Part shown: one piece after another, positions 1 through 6,005 of the stretch
How positions within the stretch are numbered: position 1 is the first letter of the stretch
Layout of the letters: every line of letters begins with the position of its first letter
Source: JABCPE02 sp963517805
Lineage (GTDB): Bacteria; Bacteroidota; Bacteroidia; Flavobacteriales; Weeksellaceae
DNA length: 6,115 nt
Assembly: GCA_963517805.1 (NCBI GenBank)
Contig: CAUQHD010000095.1
Location: 1-6,115 of the forward strand
Direction of reading: 5' to 3'
The notes under the pieces: model-generated
What the model saw: the letters and a program-made list of their open reading frames with translations, nothing else
What the model was told of the DNA's origin: nothing
Databases searched by the model: none
Program-made: the position numbers and the translations under genes

Positions 1-1
1 A

Positions 2-74
2 GACCTGGTAGCTCAGCTGGTAGAGCAATACACTTTTAATGTATGGGTCCTGGGTTCGAATCCCAGCCAGGTCA
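2..74 (+). tRNA. tRNA-Lys, anticodon UUU
   Basis: A complete cloverleaf can be drawn by eye. The acceptor stem pairs GACCTGG (2-8) with CCAGGTC (67-73), and A74 is the discriminator. The D arm is GCTC (11-14) with GAGC (23-26). The anticodon stem is ATACA (28-32) with TGTAT (40-44), around the loop CTTTTAA. The anticodon TTT at 35-37 reads lysine AAA/AAG codons. The T arm is CTGGG-TTCGAAT-CCCAG. The 3' CCA is not encoded, so it must be added after transcription. The gene begins at the second base of the window, so its promoter, and any tRNA cluster upstream, lie outside. Confidence 0.97.
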
Positions 75-136
75 CTTTTTAAGGTTTAGAAATAGTAATT
101 TTTTTCATATTAATATTTTGTGATTTGGTGTTTAAG

Positions 137-166
137 AAGCCCTTGGATTTTTTCCGAGGGCTTTTT
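137..166 (+). terminator. Intrinsic terminator after tRNA-Lys
   Basis: An 11-bp stem with one G-T wobble pairs AAGCCCTTGGA (137-147) with TCCGAGGGCTT (153-163) around a five-T loop, and is followed directly by more T residues. It lies about 60 bases after the tRNA and before the promoter of the next gene, so it most likely ends the tRNA transcript. Confidence 0.85.
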
Positions 167-184
167 ATTTGGTATAATATTTTG

Positions 185-192
185 TATTTTTG
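185..192 (+). promoter_or_regulatory. Bacteroidota-type -7 box for the threonine dehydrogenase gene
   Basis: TATTTTTG matches the Bacteroidota -7 consensus TAnnTTTG. It sits 18 bases before the ATG at 211, which implies a very short leader. No TTG is found at the usual 17-23 base distance upstream; that stretch is the T tract of the tRNA terminator. The match is therefore only half a promoter. In an A/T-rich region such a match can arise by chance. Confidence 0.5.
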
Positions 193-210
193 TAGAAAAA
201 AGGAAGGAAT

Positions 211-1158
211 ATGGAAAAAATACTGATTACCGGAGCTAACGGGCAAATTGGGACAGAGCTTGTAGCCAAATTGGTCGATGTTTATGGCAAAGAGAATGTG
301 ATAGCATCGGATCTTTATATCAGAGAAGGTTCTGATACGGCAGGAAAATATGTAAAATTAGATGTTACGGATTCTAAGGAGTTTGCTCGTATTATTTCAG
401 AAAATCGGATAACGACAGTTTATCATTTGGCTTCGCTACTTTCGGGGACTTCTGAGAAACAGCCTCTTTTAGCTTGGAATGTAAATTTAGACCCGCTTCT
501 TCACCTTTGTGAAATGGCAAAAAATGGATTAATTAAGAAAATTTTTTGGCCGAGTTCCATCGCTGTATTTGGCCGAGGAATTCCATCTCACAATGTGGAG
601 CAGGAAGTTGTGCTGAATCCCTCTACAATCTATGGCGTAACAAAAGTAGCAGGCGAGAAACTCTGCGAATATTATTTTGAAAAACACAATGTAGATATTA
701 GGAGCATCCGCTATCCAGGGCTTATTTCTTGGAAAACACCAGCAGGCGGAGGAACTACGGATTATGCGGTAGAAATATTTTATGAGGCAGTAGAAAAAGG
801 AAATTATACAAGTTTTATAGAAGAAAATACGGCGATGCCTATGCTCTACATGGATGATGCAATAGATGCTACCGTGAAACTTATGCAATCGCCAAGCGAA
901 AATATTAAAGTGAGAACTTCCTATAATCTAGGAGGAATGTCCTTTACTCCGAAGGAACTGGCAGGAGAAATAAAGAAAATAATTCCAGAATTTGAAATTT
1001 CCTATAAACCAGATTTTAGGCAAAAAATAGCAGAAAGTTGGCCTAAAAGTATAGATGACAGCACGGCTAAAAAAGACTGGGGGCTGAACTATAAATTTGG
1101 CATAAAAGAAATGGCAGAGGATATGATAAAAAATCTAAAGATAAAATTAGGAAAGTGA
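211..1158 (+). CDS. tdh: Short-chain (epimerase-like) L-threonine 3-dehydrogenase
   Basis: This 315-residue cytoplasmic protein belongs to the extended short-chain dehydrogenase/NAD-dependent epimerase superfamily. Seen in the sequence: the Rossmann motif GANGQIG (residues 8-14), an acidic residue ending strand 2 (D34) as expected for NAD, the serine pair SS at 115-116, and the catalytic YGVTK (Y141, K145). Several segments are characteristic of the threonine dehydrogenases of animals, trypanosomes and flavobacteria rather than sugar epimerases: AGGGTTDYAVEIF (178-190), MSFTPKELA (243-251) and AESWPKSIDDSTAKKDWG (274-291). The known reaction oxidises L-threonine with NAD+ to 2-amino-3-ketobutyrate, which a lyase then splits to glycine and acetyl-CoA. 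No such lyase gene is adjacent. This enzyme is unrelated in fold to the zinc-dependent Tdh of E. coli; the symbol names the activity. The ATG at 211 is preceded by an SD-like AGGAAGG only three bases away, unusual for this phylum. The gene appears monocistronic. Confidence 0.88.
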   Translation: MEKILITGANGQIGTELVAKLVDVYGKENVIASDLYIREGSDTAGKYVKLDVTDSKEFARIISENRITTVYHLASLLSGTSEKQPLLAWNVNLDPLLHLCEMAKNGLIKKIFWPSSIAVFGRGIPSHNVEQEVVLNPSTIYGVTKVAGEKLCEYYFEKHNVDIRSIRYPGLISWKTPAGGGTTDYAVEIFYEAVEKGNYTSFIEENTAMPMLYMDDAIDATVKLMQSPSENIKVRTSYNLGGMSFTPKELAGEIKKIIPEFEISYKPDFRQKIAESWPKSIDDSTAKKDWGLNYKFGIKEMAEDMIKNLKIKLGK

Positions 1159-1165
1159 AAAATAA

Positions 1166-1197
1166 AAAAATCTCAGAAAATTAATTTTGAGATTTTT
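1166..1197. terminator. Bidirectional terminator between convergent genes
   Basis: AAAAATCTCA (1166-1175) pairs with TGAGATTTTT (1188-1197). A run of A residues lies on the left and T residues on the right, so the hairpin has a U tract whichever strand is transcribed. It starts 8 bases after the threonine dehydrogenase stop and lies 10 bases beyond the mscL stop, and so can serve both genes. Confidence 0.8.
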
Positions 1198-1207
1198 ATT
1201 TTAGGGA

Positions 1208-1582
1208 TTATTTGTTTTTTAATAAATCTCTAATTTCAGCCAATAACTCCTCTTGTGTAGGAGCTGCTGGCTCATCAGCTGGTTTTTCGTTTTTAATTTT
1301 GTTAATTCCCTTTATCATCACAAATAAGATGAAAGCAATGATAACAAAATTGATTACCGCCGAAAGAAACATACCATACTTAACCCCTCCAAACAGAGTA
1401 AGTTCTTCAATGTTTTTCAAATTAGCAGCTTCTAAAGCTGGATTAAGAAGAAGAGGCGTAATAACATCTTCTATAAAAGAGCTCACTATCTTACCGAAAG
1501 CTCCTCCAATAATGACCCCGACAGCCATATCCACTACATTGCCTTTGATGGCAAATTCTTTAAATTCTTTTATAAAACTCAT
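1208..1582 (-). CDS. mscL: Large-conductance mechanosensitive channel MscL
   Basis: This 124-residue inner-membrane protein is slightly shorter than the 136-residue E. coli channel. The N-terminal FKEFAIKGNVVDMAVGVIIG (residues 7-26) and GGAFGKIVSSFIEDVITPLL (26-45) are the family signature: an amphipathic N-terminal helix followed by the pore-lining first membrane helix. A short periplasmic loop (about 46-68) leads to a second hydrophobic helix (about 70-92). After a Pro/Ala-rich linker (101-108) comes a charged helix, TQEELLAEIRDLLK (109-122), which forms the cytoplasmic bundle. Members assemble as a homopentamer that opens under high membrane tension and releases solutes during osmotic downshock. 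The gene seems to have its own promoter and to end at the terminator shared with the convergent dehydrogenase gene. No SD sequence precedes the ATG. Confidence 0.97.
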   Translation of the reverse strand: MSFIKEFKEFAIKGNVVDMAVGVIIGGAFGKIVSSFIEDVITPLLLNPALEAANLKNIEELTLFGGVKYGMFLSAVINFVIIAFILFVMIKGINKIKNEKPADEPAAPTQEELLAEIRDLLKNK

Positions 1583-1602
1583 CGATATAAATTTTTAAAA
1601 TA

Positions 1603-1610
1603 CAAATATA
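1603..1610 (-). promoter_or_regulatory. Bacteroidota-type -7 box for mscL
   Basis: Read on the - strand this is TATATTTG, a full match to TAnnTTTG, 20 bases upstream of the mscL ATG. No good TTG lies at the usual distance; the nearest candidates are about 10 and 28 bases away, in or beside the hairpin of the preceding gene. The box directly adjoins the T tract of that terminator. Confidence 0.6.
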
Positions 1611-1611
1611 A

Positions 1612-1638
1612 AAAAATGCTCAAATTTTGAGCATTTTT
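1612..1638 (-). terminator. Intrinsic terminator of the metalloprotease operon
   Basis: AAAAATGCTCA (1612-1622) and TGAGCATTTTT (1628-1638) form an 11-bp stem around a 5-base loop. On the - strand the hairpin begins 3 bases after the metalloprotease stop codon and runs into seven T residues, as expected for rho-independent termination. The symmetrical A/T flanks would allow it to act on the other strand too, but no gene there needs it. Confidence 0.85.
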
Positions 1639-1641
1639 CAA

Positions 1642-4419
1642 TTAATTTTTAATAATTATTCCATAATCTTCTACTTCTCCGTAAGTGTAGTGGTCTTTTG
1701 GAGTGATGGTTCCTCTCAGAGTTCCGTCGCATGCGGATGCGGGAACAGAGTTCACAGAAGGGCCTACTTTCAGGGCAACTCTCATTTTCAGGAGTTCACT
1801 GCCTGCCACAGCTGTTGATGGAACATTGAAACTAAAAGTTTTCTGCAGAGTTCCTACATTGCCATTGGATGGGTCAGCAATAAACTCTTTGATAATTCTT
1901 TCATCTTCAGAGAGTTTTCCATCAGCATTGAAGTCTATCCAAACACTCAGCGTTTCGTAGAAATCCTCAGAGTTTGGATAAGATATTGTTACGCTTAGTT
2001 TATTGTTGTTTGAGCCTCTTTTCAACTGGATAATTTTACTTGTATCACTGCTAAAATCACTATATCCTTGTGCATCGGAGTTGTTGTTTATCAGCACATT
2101 ATTAGAAGAATCTGTGATTTTAATGTTGGAAATATATTCATAAGTCGCATTGGTTGCCTTGAGTGGGCAGTATTCTATTTTTGAAAATACAAATTCCTCA
2201 GAACTAGTGAAAGTGCCAGTAGTTCCACCGCAAATTTGGGCTACTTGGGCTTCATAAGTTACCCCTGAAGACAAGCCAGAGATTACATATTTTGGTTCAG
2301 TAGTCGTGATTTCTGTCCAGCTAGAAGCTGTTTTTGGTTTGTATCTTACTTTGTAGCCGTTTCCAGAGTATTCTTTCCAAGATAAAACAAAGGTTCTGCC
2401 TTCTTGTGCAATTACAAAATCATCTGGAGCAATACTGCTGCACGGAGAAGAGTTAATAATTTTAATAGCAGAACTTACGGCATAAAAAACATTATCAATC
2501 GCAGATATTCTTATTTTAATGGTTTTATTTAGTAAATGAGCAGGGAAAGTCAGGATTTCTGAGCCGTCGTTCGGTGTAGAATCTGCTAATACTGTCCAGC
2601 TCAGCCCGTTATCCAATGTGTAATCTATTTTTACAAAAGACACATTGTAAGGAGCTAGGTTGGTATTTGCTACATTCCAAAGAAGCGGTGCAGAAGCGCT
2701 TGCGTTCAGTGTTCCTGCAGTTATAACGCTGAAAGGTCCATCGTTTCCTATTGTAATATTCTGTACTGCCGAAGACACTTGCTGTCTTGTAGAGATAGCG
2801 TTGTTATCCCTTACTGTAACGGCAAAACTCATATTTCTGGCTATGTTAGGGATGGCTTCCCAGTTGTTTCTTGCTGTTGTGATGTCCAGCAGGTTTCCGG
2901 CAAGAACAGTTTCCAATTTTGGGAAGTATCTTATATAGCCATCTGTAGAAGGTTTTACAGAGCGGAAGTTAGCTCCGTTATTCCTATTGCCGCTTACTCT
3001 TCTTACCCTTGAGGTGGCATGGTCTGTCTGTTCCCAAGTATAGGTAAGAAGGTCATTTTCAGCATCAGTGGCTTCTGTTTTTAAGACAAATGCCGTCTGT
3101 TTAGGAATGGTGTAAGAGGGCAGGGCAGGGATTTGCGGAGCGGTATTGCTGGTAATCGCTGTTTCGTGGTCGCAGGTCTTGCTCTCTAAATTAACCTGAA
3201 TTTGGTTCAAACTTGCAATACTGAAATACGCATCAGAATGTTCCTGAATATCATAGTTTGTCATCCCTGCATAACCCATTATGGTAGAGCCGGAACCAGG
3301 TTCTATTTGAGTTCCAGAAGGCGGGTTTTCTATCGCATAGGAGAATGTATGGTTAGCCCCAAGCTGGTGGCCTATTTCATGGGCTACGAAGTCTATATCA
3401 AATACATCGCCGTAGGGCTGATTGTCTTCCAATGGAGAGGTAAAGGCCGAGCCTTTTCCTTTGCTGGTAGGAATTCCGTTCGAGTTTAAGTTGGGACTTT
3501 CGCAGATACATCCCAAGCAGCCCGCATTTCCGCCGCCCCCAGATGCTCCGAAGAGGTGTCCTATGTCATAGTTAGCTTCTCCCACTTCTTTTGTCAGTAC
3601 TTTTTGTAGTTCCATACTCCAGTCGCCTTCTACACCGGAAGCTGCATCAGAATAGGGGTCTGTGGCAGGATTGGTGTAGATAATGTTAGGAGCATTGACT
3701 AAATTAAAATGCACCGCCATATCCTTTTCATAGACTGCATTTACCCTTGTAAGAGTTGCGTTTATCTGAGCCAATGCCCCAGAAACACCTCCAAAAATCT
3801 GGGTATATTCTCCCGTTACCGAAATGGCTATTCTCAGCGTTCGGTACTTCCTGTCGTTAGAGGTTCTAAATCTGGAAAGCGAATTTTTACTGCGTTTTTC
3901 GGCTAATTTAAATATATGGTTGATTTGATTTACCGCCCTTTTATCCTCTAATGGAGAGCATTCAAAGGGTCTGCCGCTGCTTTTCTTCGTTTTGTAATGC
4001 ACGGAATAGATTCCTCCTGAGTTTCTCCTTGGGTCTATAAACTCGTAATTTCCTTGGTCGAATATCATAGACTGGAAATCATTCGGGGCGATACTGAATC
4101 TTATAGTTCGCTTCGGGTCAGATACGGAAACTCCGGTGTAAGACCCTAGTTCATACTGGGCTTCCAGTTGTTCATCTACTACGGGAAAGCTTTTAACTCT
4201 AAATTTTTCTAACTTTCCCTCCAAGTTGGGAACTTCTATGATGATGTCTTTGGTCTTAGAATTAGTCGTGTTCAGCTGTTTTCTCAGCCTGCTGATATCC
4301 AGCTGATAGAGGTGCTCATTAGCTGTGCCTTTACTTATATAGTCTATCGGTTTCCAGTAGCTCTGCGAAAAGAGAACCGAACTGCAAAACACGAAAGAGG
4401 CTGTCAATATATTTTTCAT
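1642..4419 (-). CDS. Secreted reprolysin-like zinc metalloprotease with FN3-like and GEVED domains
   Basis: This 925-residue exported endopeptidase has a signal peptide at residues 1-18, with predicted cleavage LFS|QSYW. A propeptide-like region follows (about 19-190). The catalytic domain (about 193-416) carries the extended zinc motif HEIGHQLGANH (347-357), with zinc ligands H347, H351 and H357 and catalytic E348. The Met-turn IMGYAG (380-385) follows. This combination is typical of metzincins of the reprolysin (M12B-like) group. Next are beta-rich regions (about 430-660), a fibronectin-III-like domain (about 663-746) and a C-terminal GEVED domain (about 750-925). The GEVED domain contains the calcium-loop-like DFNADGKLSEDE (829-840) and the namesake GEVEDYG (914-920). 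The protein ends five residues later with no T9SS sorting domain, which is unexpected for this kind of protease. No sorting-domain remnant fits in the short gap before the terminator. It follows the adhesin-like gene by 6 bases and is probably co-transcribed with it. The substrate is unknown. Confidence 0.9.
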   Translation of the reverse strand: MKNILTASFVFCSSVLFSQSYWKPIDYISKGTANEHLYQLDISRLRKQLNTTNSKTKDIIIEVPNLEGKLEKFRVKSFPVVDEQLEAQYELGSYTGVSVSDPKRTIRFSIAPNDFQSMIFDQGNYEFIDPRRNSGGIYSVHYKTKKSSGRPFECSPLEDKRAVNQINHIFKLAEKRSKNSLSRFRTSNDRKYRTLRIAISVTGEYTQIFGGVSGALAQINATLTRVNAVYEKDMAVHFNLVNAPNIIYTNPATDPYSDAASGVEGDWSMELQKVLTKEVGEANYDIGHLFGASGGGGNAGCLGCICESPNLNSNGIPTSKGKGSAFTSPLEDNQPYGDVFDIDFVAHEIGHQLGANHTFSYAIENPPSGTQIEPGSGSTIMGYAGMTNYDIQEHSDAYFSIASLNQIQVNLESKTCDHETAITSNTAPQIPALPSYTIPKQTAFVLKTEATDAENDLLTYTWEQTDHATSRVRRVSGNRNNGANFRSVKPSTDGYIRYFPKLETVLAGNLLDITTARNNWEAIPNIARNMSFAVTVRDNNAISTRQQVSSAVQNITIGNDGPFSVITAGTLNASASAPLLWNVANTNLAPYNVSFVKIDYTLDNGLSWTVLADSTPNDGSEILTFPAHLLNKTIKIRISAIDNVFYAVSSAIKIINSSPCSSIAPDDFVIAQEGRTFVLSWKEYSGNGYKVRYKPKTASSWTEITTTEPKYVISGLSSGVTYEAQVAQICGGTTGTFTSSEEFVFSKIEYCPLKATNATYEYISNIKITDSSNNVLINNNSDAQGYSDFSSDTSKIIQLKRGSNNNKLSVTISYPNSEDFYETLSVWIDFNADGKLSEDERIIKEFIADPSNGNVGTLQKTFSFNVPSTAVAGSELLKMRVALKVGPSVNSVPASACDGTLRGTITPKDHYTYGEVEDYGIIIKN

Positions 4420-4425
4420 AAATGT

Positions 4426-5253
4426 CTAAGGTATTTTGATGAATTTATAAGAATGTTTCCCCTCGGTATCTTCTATTACGAGGATATAGACACCCTGCGC
4501 AAAGTGTTTTACAGAGATTTCGGAGATGTTTTCGTTTCCTGTTTTTACTAATCTGCCGGCAGTGTTGTAGATTTTATAACTCTTGATACTGCTGAAGCCT
4601 TGCAGCTGCAGAATATCCGATGTCGGGTTAGGATATATTTTGCGTTCTTTTATGATGGTTTTAGCAATTTTCACATTATCTAAAAGAAGCATAAACTGGT
4701 CAAAAGACTGGTAGTGTCTCCAATAGAGTTTTATTTTTTTTCCTCTATATTGGTTCAGGTTCAGGGTGATGGTTTCGGCGGTTTTTGAGTCCGAAAATCT
4801 CTTCTCATGTATCGGCACCAGCGTAGGATAGAAGCTCTCGGTCTCTTCAAGGACGAAAAGCTGGTAGCTCAGGTCATTCATCTTTTTGTTGAGCAGGAAA
4901 TCCAGCGTTACTCCTATTTTGTAGGTGAGTTCTATATTGGCGTTGCTTTCAGCGGGGAGCTGTATGCTTGGCGATATCAGCACATCATCCACATCCAGCG
5001 GTCCTGCCTCGCTTTCGGGTGTCCATTTGTATCCTTCTGAGACAAACATATAGCCGGTATTCCCATTCCAGCCGGCGCTTTTCGTGCGGAAGTCTCCCTG
5101 CATTATCTTCCAGCTGCTGCCATCTCTATCTCTGTCCAGCGTAGTCCAGCCTGTGGGCGTAGTTCCGCTGTTGAAATCTTCTGAGAATATTGTTTCTTGT
5201 CCGCTCACATATATTCCTAAAAGGGACAAAACTAAAAATAACCTTTTCTTCAT
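4426..5253 (-). CDS. Secreted Cleaved_Adhesin-type protein with T9SS type A sorting domain
   Basis: This is a 275-residue surface or secreted protein. The signal peptide covers residues 1-18 of MKKRLFLVLSLLGIYVSG, with Gln as the first mature residue. Residues about 20-197 resemble the jelly-roll Cleaved_Adhesin/MAM-like domain: FSEDFNSGTTPTGWTTLD (23-40), GNTGYMF (64-70), DDVLISPSIQLP (89-100) and the closing strand LLLDNVKI (189-196). Residues about 203-275 are a T9SS type A sorting domain: KIYPNPTSDIL (205-215), YNTAGRLVK (229-237), FAQGVYILVI (251-260) and the C-terminal KFIKIP. The reading frame stays open upstream to 5370, but the ATG at 5251-5253 is preferred: it begins a standard signal peptide, and a near-consensus promoter sits between the two candidate starts. 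The stop (TAG) is 6 bases before the metalloprotease ATG, suggesting an operon. Jelly-roll domains of this type often bind carbohydrate or protein; the ligand here is unknown. Confidence 0.85.
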   Translation of the reverse strand: MKKRLFLVLSLLGIYVSGQETIFSEDFNSGTTPTGWTTLDRDRDGSSWKIMQGDFRTKSAGWNGNTGYMFVSEGYKWTPESEAGPLDVDDVLISPSIQLPAESNANIELTYKIGVTLDFLLNKKMNDLSYQLFVLEETESFYPTLVPIHEKRFSDSKTAETITLNLNQYRGKKIKLYWRHYQSFDQFMLLLDNVKIAKTIIKERKIYPNPTSDILQLQGFSSIKSYKIYNTAGRLVKTGNENISEISVKHFAQGVYILVIEDTEGKHSYKFIKIP

Positions 5254-5269
5254 ATTTTTAAATAAAGTC

Positions 5270-5299
5270 CAAAGGTATAAAAATTTGAATAAAAGCAAA
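5270..5299 (-). promoter_or_regulatory. Promoter of the adhesin/metalloprotease operon
   Basis: On the - strand, TTTG (5296-5299) is followed after 18 bases by TACCTTTG (5270-5277). This matches the Bacteroidota housekeeping promoter (TTG at -33, TAnnTTTG at -7) in sequence and spacing. Transcription would start roughly 10 bases before the ATG at 5253. This rules out the longer open frame as the translated form. It is the best promoter match in the window. Confidence 0.8.
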
Positions 5300-5421
5300 A
5301 CATAACTAAATTGAATTGATATTTTCTTCATTTCTCCTAATTTCAAAGCCAAAAGAACAGCCCAAACCACTCAAAAATAATATTTCCCAACCGAAAACAA
5401 CAGCCGGAATTTTTCAGAATT

Positions 5422-5507
5422 GGACTTTCAGGGTGTCTGAGATAACAAACTACAGGGTGTAGTTGGCATTTTTTTGTTAAAAAATTAGAAGACACAGGGT
5501 GGGTCTT
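5422..5507. repeat. Diverged first unit of the 85-bp array
   Basis: This 86-base unit shares its first 18 bases exactly with the next unit, and shares the T tract and A tract of the middle segment. Where the other units have CCCC-ACC-GGGG it has different hairpins. One is AACTAC-AGGGT-GTAGTT (5448-5464). The other pairs AAGAC (5489-5493) with GTCTT (5503-5507), plus an inner C-G pair, also around the loop AGGGT. The hairpin positions match those of the regular units although the arm sequences differ. Confidence 0.75.
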
Positions 5508-5729
5508 GGACTTTCAGGGTGTCTGGAAGTGCAAAACCCCACCGGGGTCTGTCGTTTTTTTATCCAAAAAATAGAATCCCCGCCGGGGTCTCGGGCATTC
5601 AGAGTGTCGGGAAGTGTAAAACCCCACCGGGGTCTGGTGTTTTTTTATCCAAAAAATAGAATCCCCACCGGGGTCTTGGGCATTCAGGGTGTCGGGAAGT
5701 GCAAAACCCCACCGGGGTCTGGTATTTTT
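5422..5729. repeat. Tandem 85-bp repeat array with regularly spaced GC-rich dyads
   Basis: Units begin at about 5422 (diverged, 86 bp), 5508 (85 bp), 5593 (85 bp) and 5678 (partial, losing similarity near 5729). The units at 5508 and 5593 differ at about nine positions; the last differs from its predecessor at three over the shared 52 bases. Each full unit holds two dyads, CCCC-A/GCC-GGGG, at 5537-5547, 5578-5588, 5622-5632, 5663-5673 and 5707-5717. Their centres alternate 41 and 44 bases apart. Between them lie a T7-ATCC-A6 hairpin (5555-5571 and 5640-5656) and a segment containing CAGGGTGTC (CAGAGTGTC in one unit). A period of 85 is not a multiple of three, so the array does not encode a repetitive protein. 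The units are not separated by unique spacers, so it is not a CRISPR array. The function is unknown; a structured RNA, a protein-binding array or an expanded intergenic repeat are all possible. Confidence 0.92.
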
Positions 5730-6005
5730 ATTGTGAATTATCCAACAAGCTGGATTTTGGCTGATAATTTCAGTCGGGTTTTGTTAGCTTTTCCAAAAAG
5801 TTTTGGTTGATTCAGTTGCTTTGAGATGCTCGGCAGGAAAAATTCCAGCTGTTGCTTTTGGGTCAAGAGAGCGAGATTTAATGAAGAATAGGACTTTCAA
5901 ACACTCCGAGATACCAATCCTGAAAAAAAACGGTAGTTTTTTATTATCGGAATATCTGAAAACCGAAATTTTCTTCAAAATTTATTCAAGTTGAAATAGG
6001 AAGCC
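5730..6005. other. Intergenic stretch with no convincing gene
   Basis: No recognisable gene was found. Both strands stay open for about 63 codons here (roughly 5803-5994 on + and 5784-5978 on -), but these overlapping frames look like no family I know, and neither has a promoter. Small hairpins are visible: CCAAAA-AG-TTTTGG (5793-5806) and AAAAAAC-GGTA-GTTTTTT (5925-5942). Neither is followed by a clear terminator layout for the gene at the right edge. The stretch may be a decayed gene or a diverged intergenic repeat; nothing in the window decides this. Confidence 0.4.

Noticed and set aside
173..178. TATAAT resembling a sigma-70 -10 box
   Set aside because: Bacteroidota housekeeping promoters use TAnnTTTG instead. 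A matching box lies just downstream at 185-192, and the hexamer falls in A/T-rich DNA where it is expected by chance.
529..888. 119-codon open frame on - inside the threonine dehydrogenase gene
   Set aside because: Lies wholly within a well-supported gene on the other strand, and its product is a Cys/His/Phe-rich translation typical of antisense reading.
1212..1598. 128-codon open frame on + opposite mscL
   Set aside because: Exact antisense shadow of mscL, whose own frame has unmistakable family signatures; no independent support.
1583..1641. Possible T9SS sorting-domain remnant after the metalloprotease stop
   Set aside because: Only 59 bases remain before mscL, filled by a terminator hairpin and the mscL promoter box. 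No YPNP-like coding fits there.
5422..5729. CRISPR array
   Set aside because: Repeats are directly tandem at 85 bases with no unique spacers between copies, and no cas gene is present.
5422..5729. Integron attC cassette array
   Set aside because: No GTTRRRY-type core sites and no cassette genes between the hairpins, and no integrase gene in the window.
5499..5810. 103-codon open frame on + across the repeat array
   Set aside because: The repeat period of 85 is not a multiple of three, so successive units are read in different frames and yield unrelated peptides. It has no promoter and looks like chance coding through GC-rich repeats.
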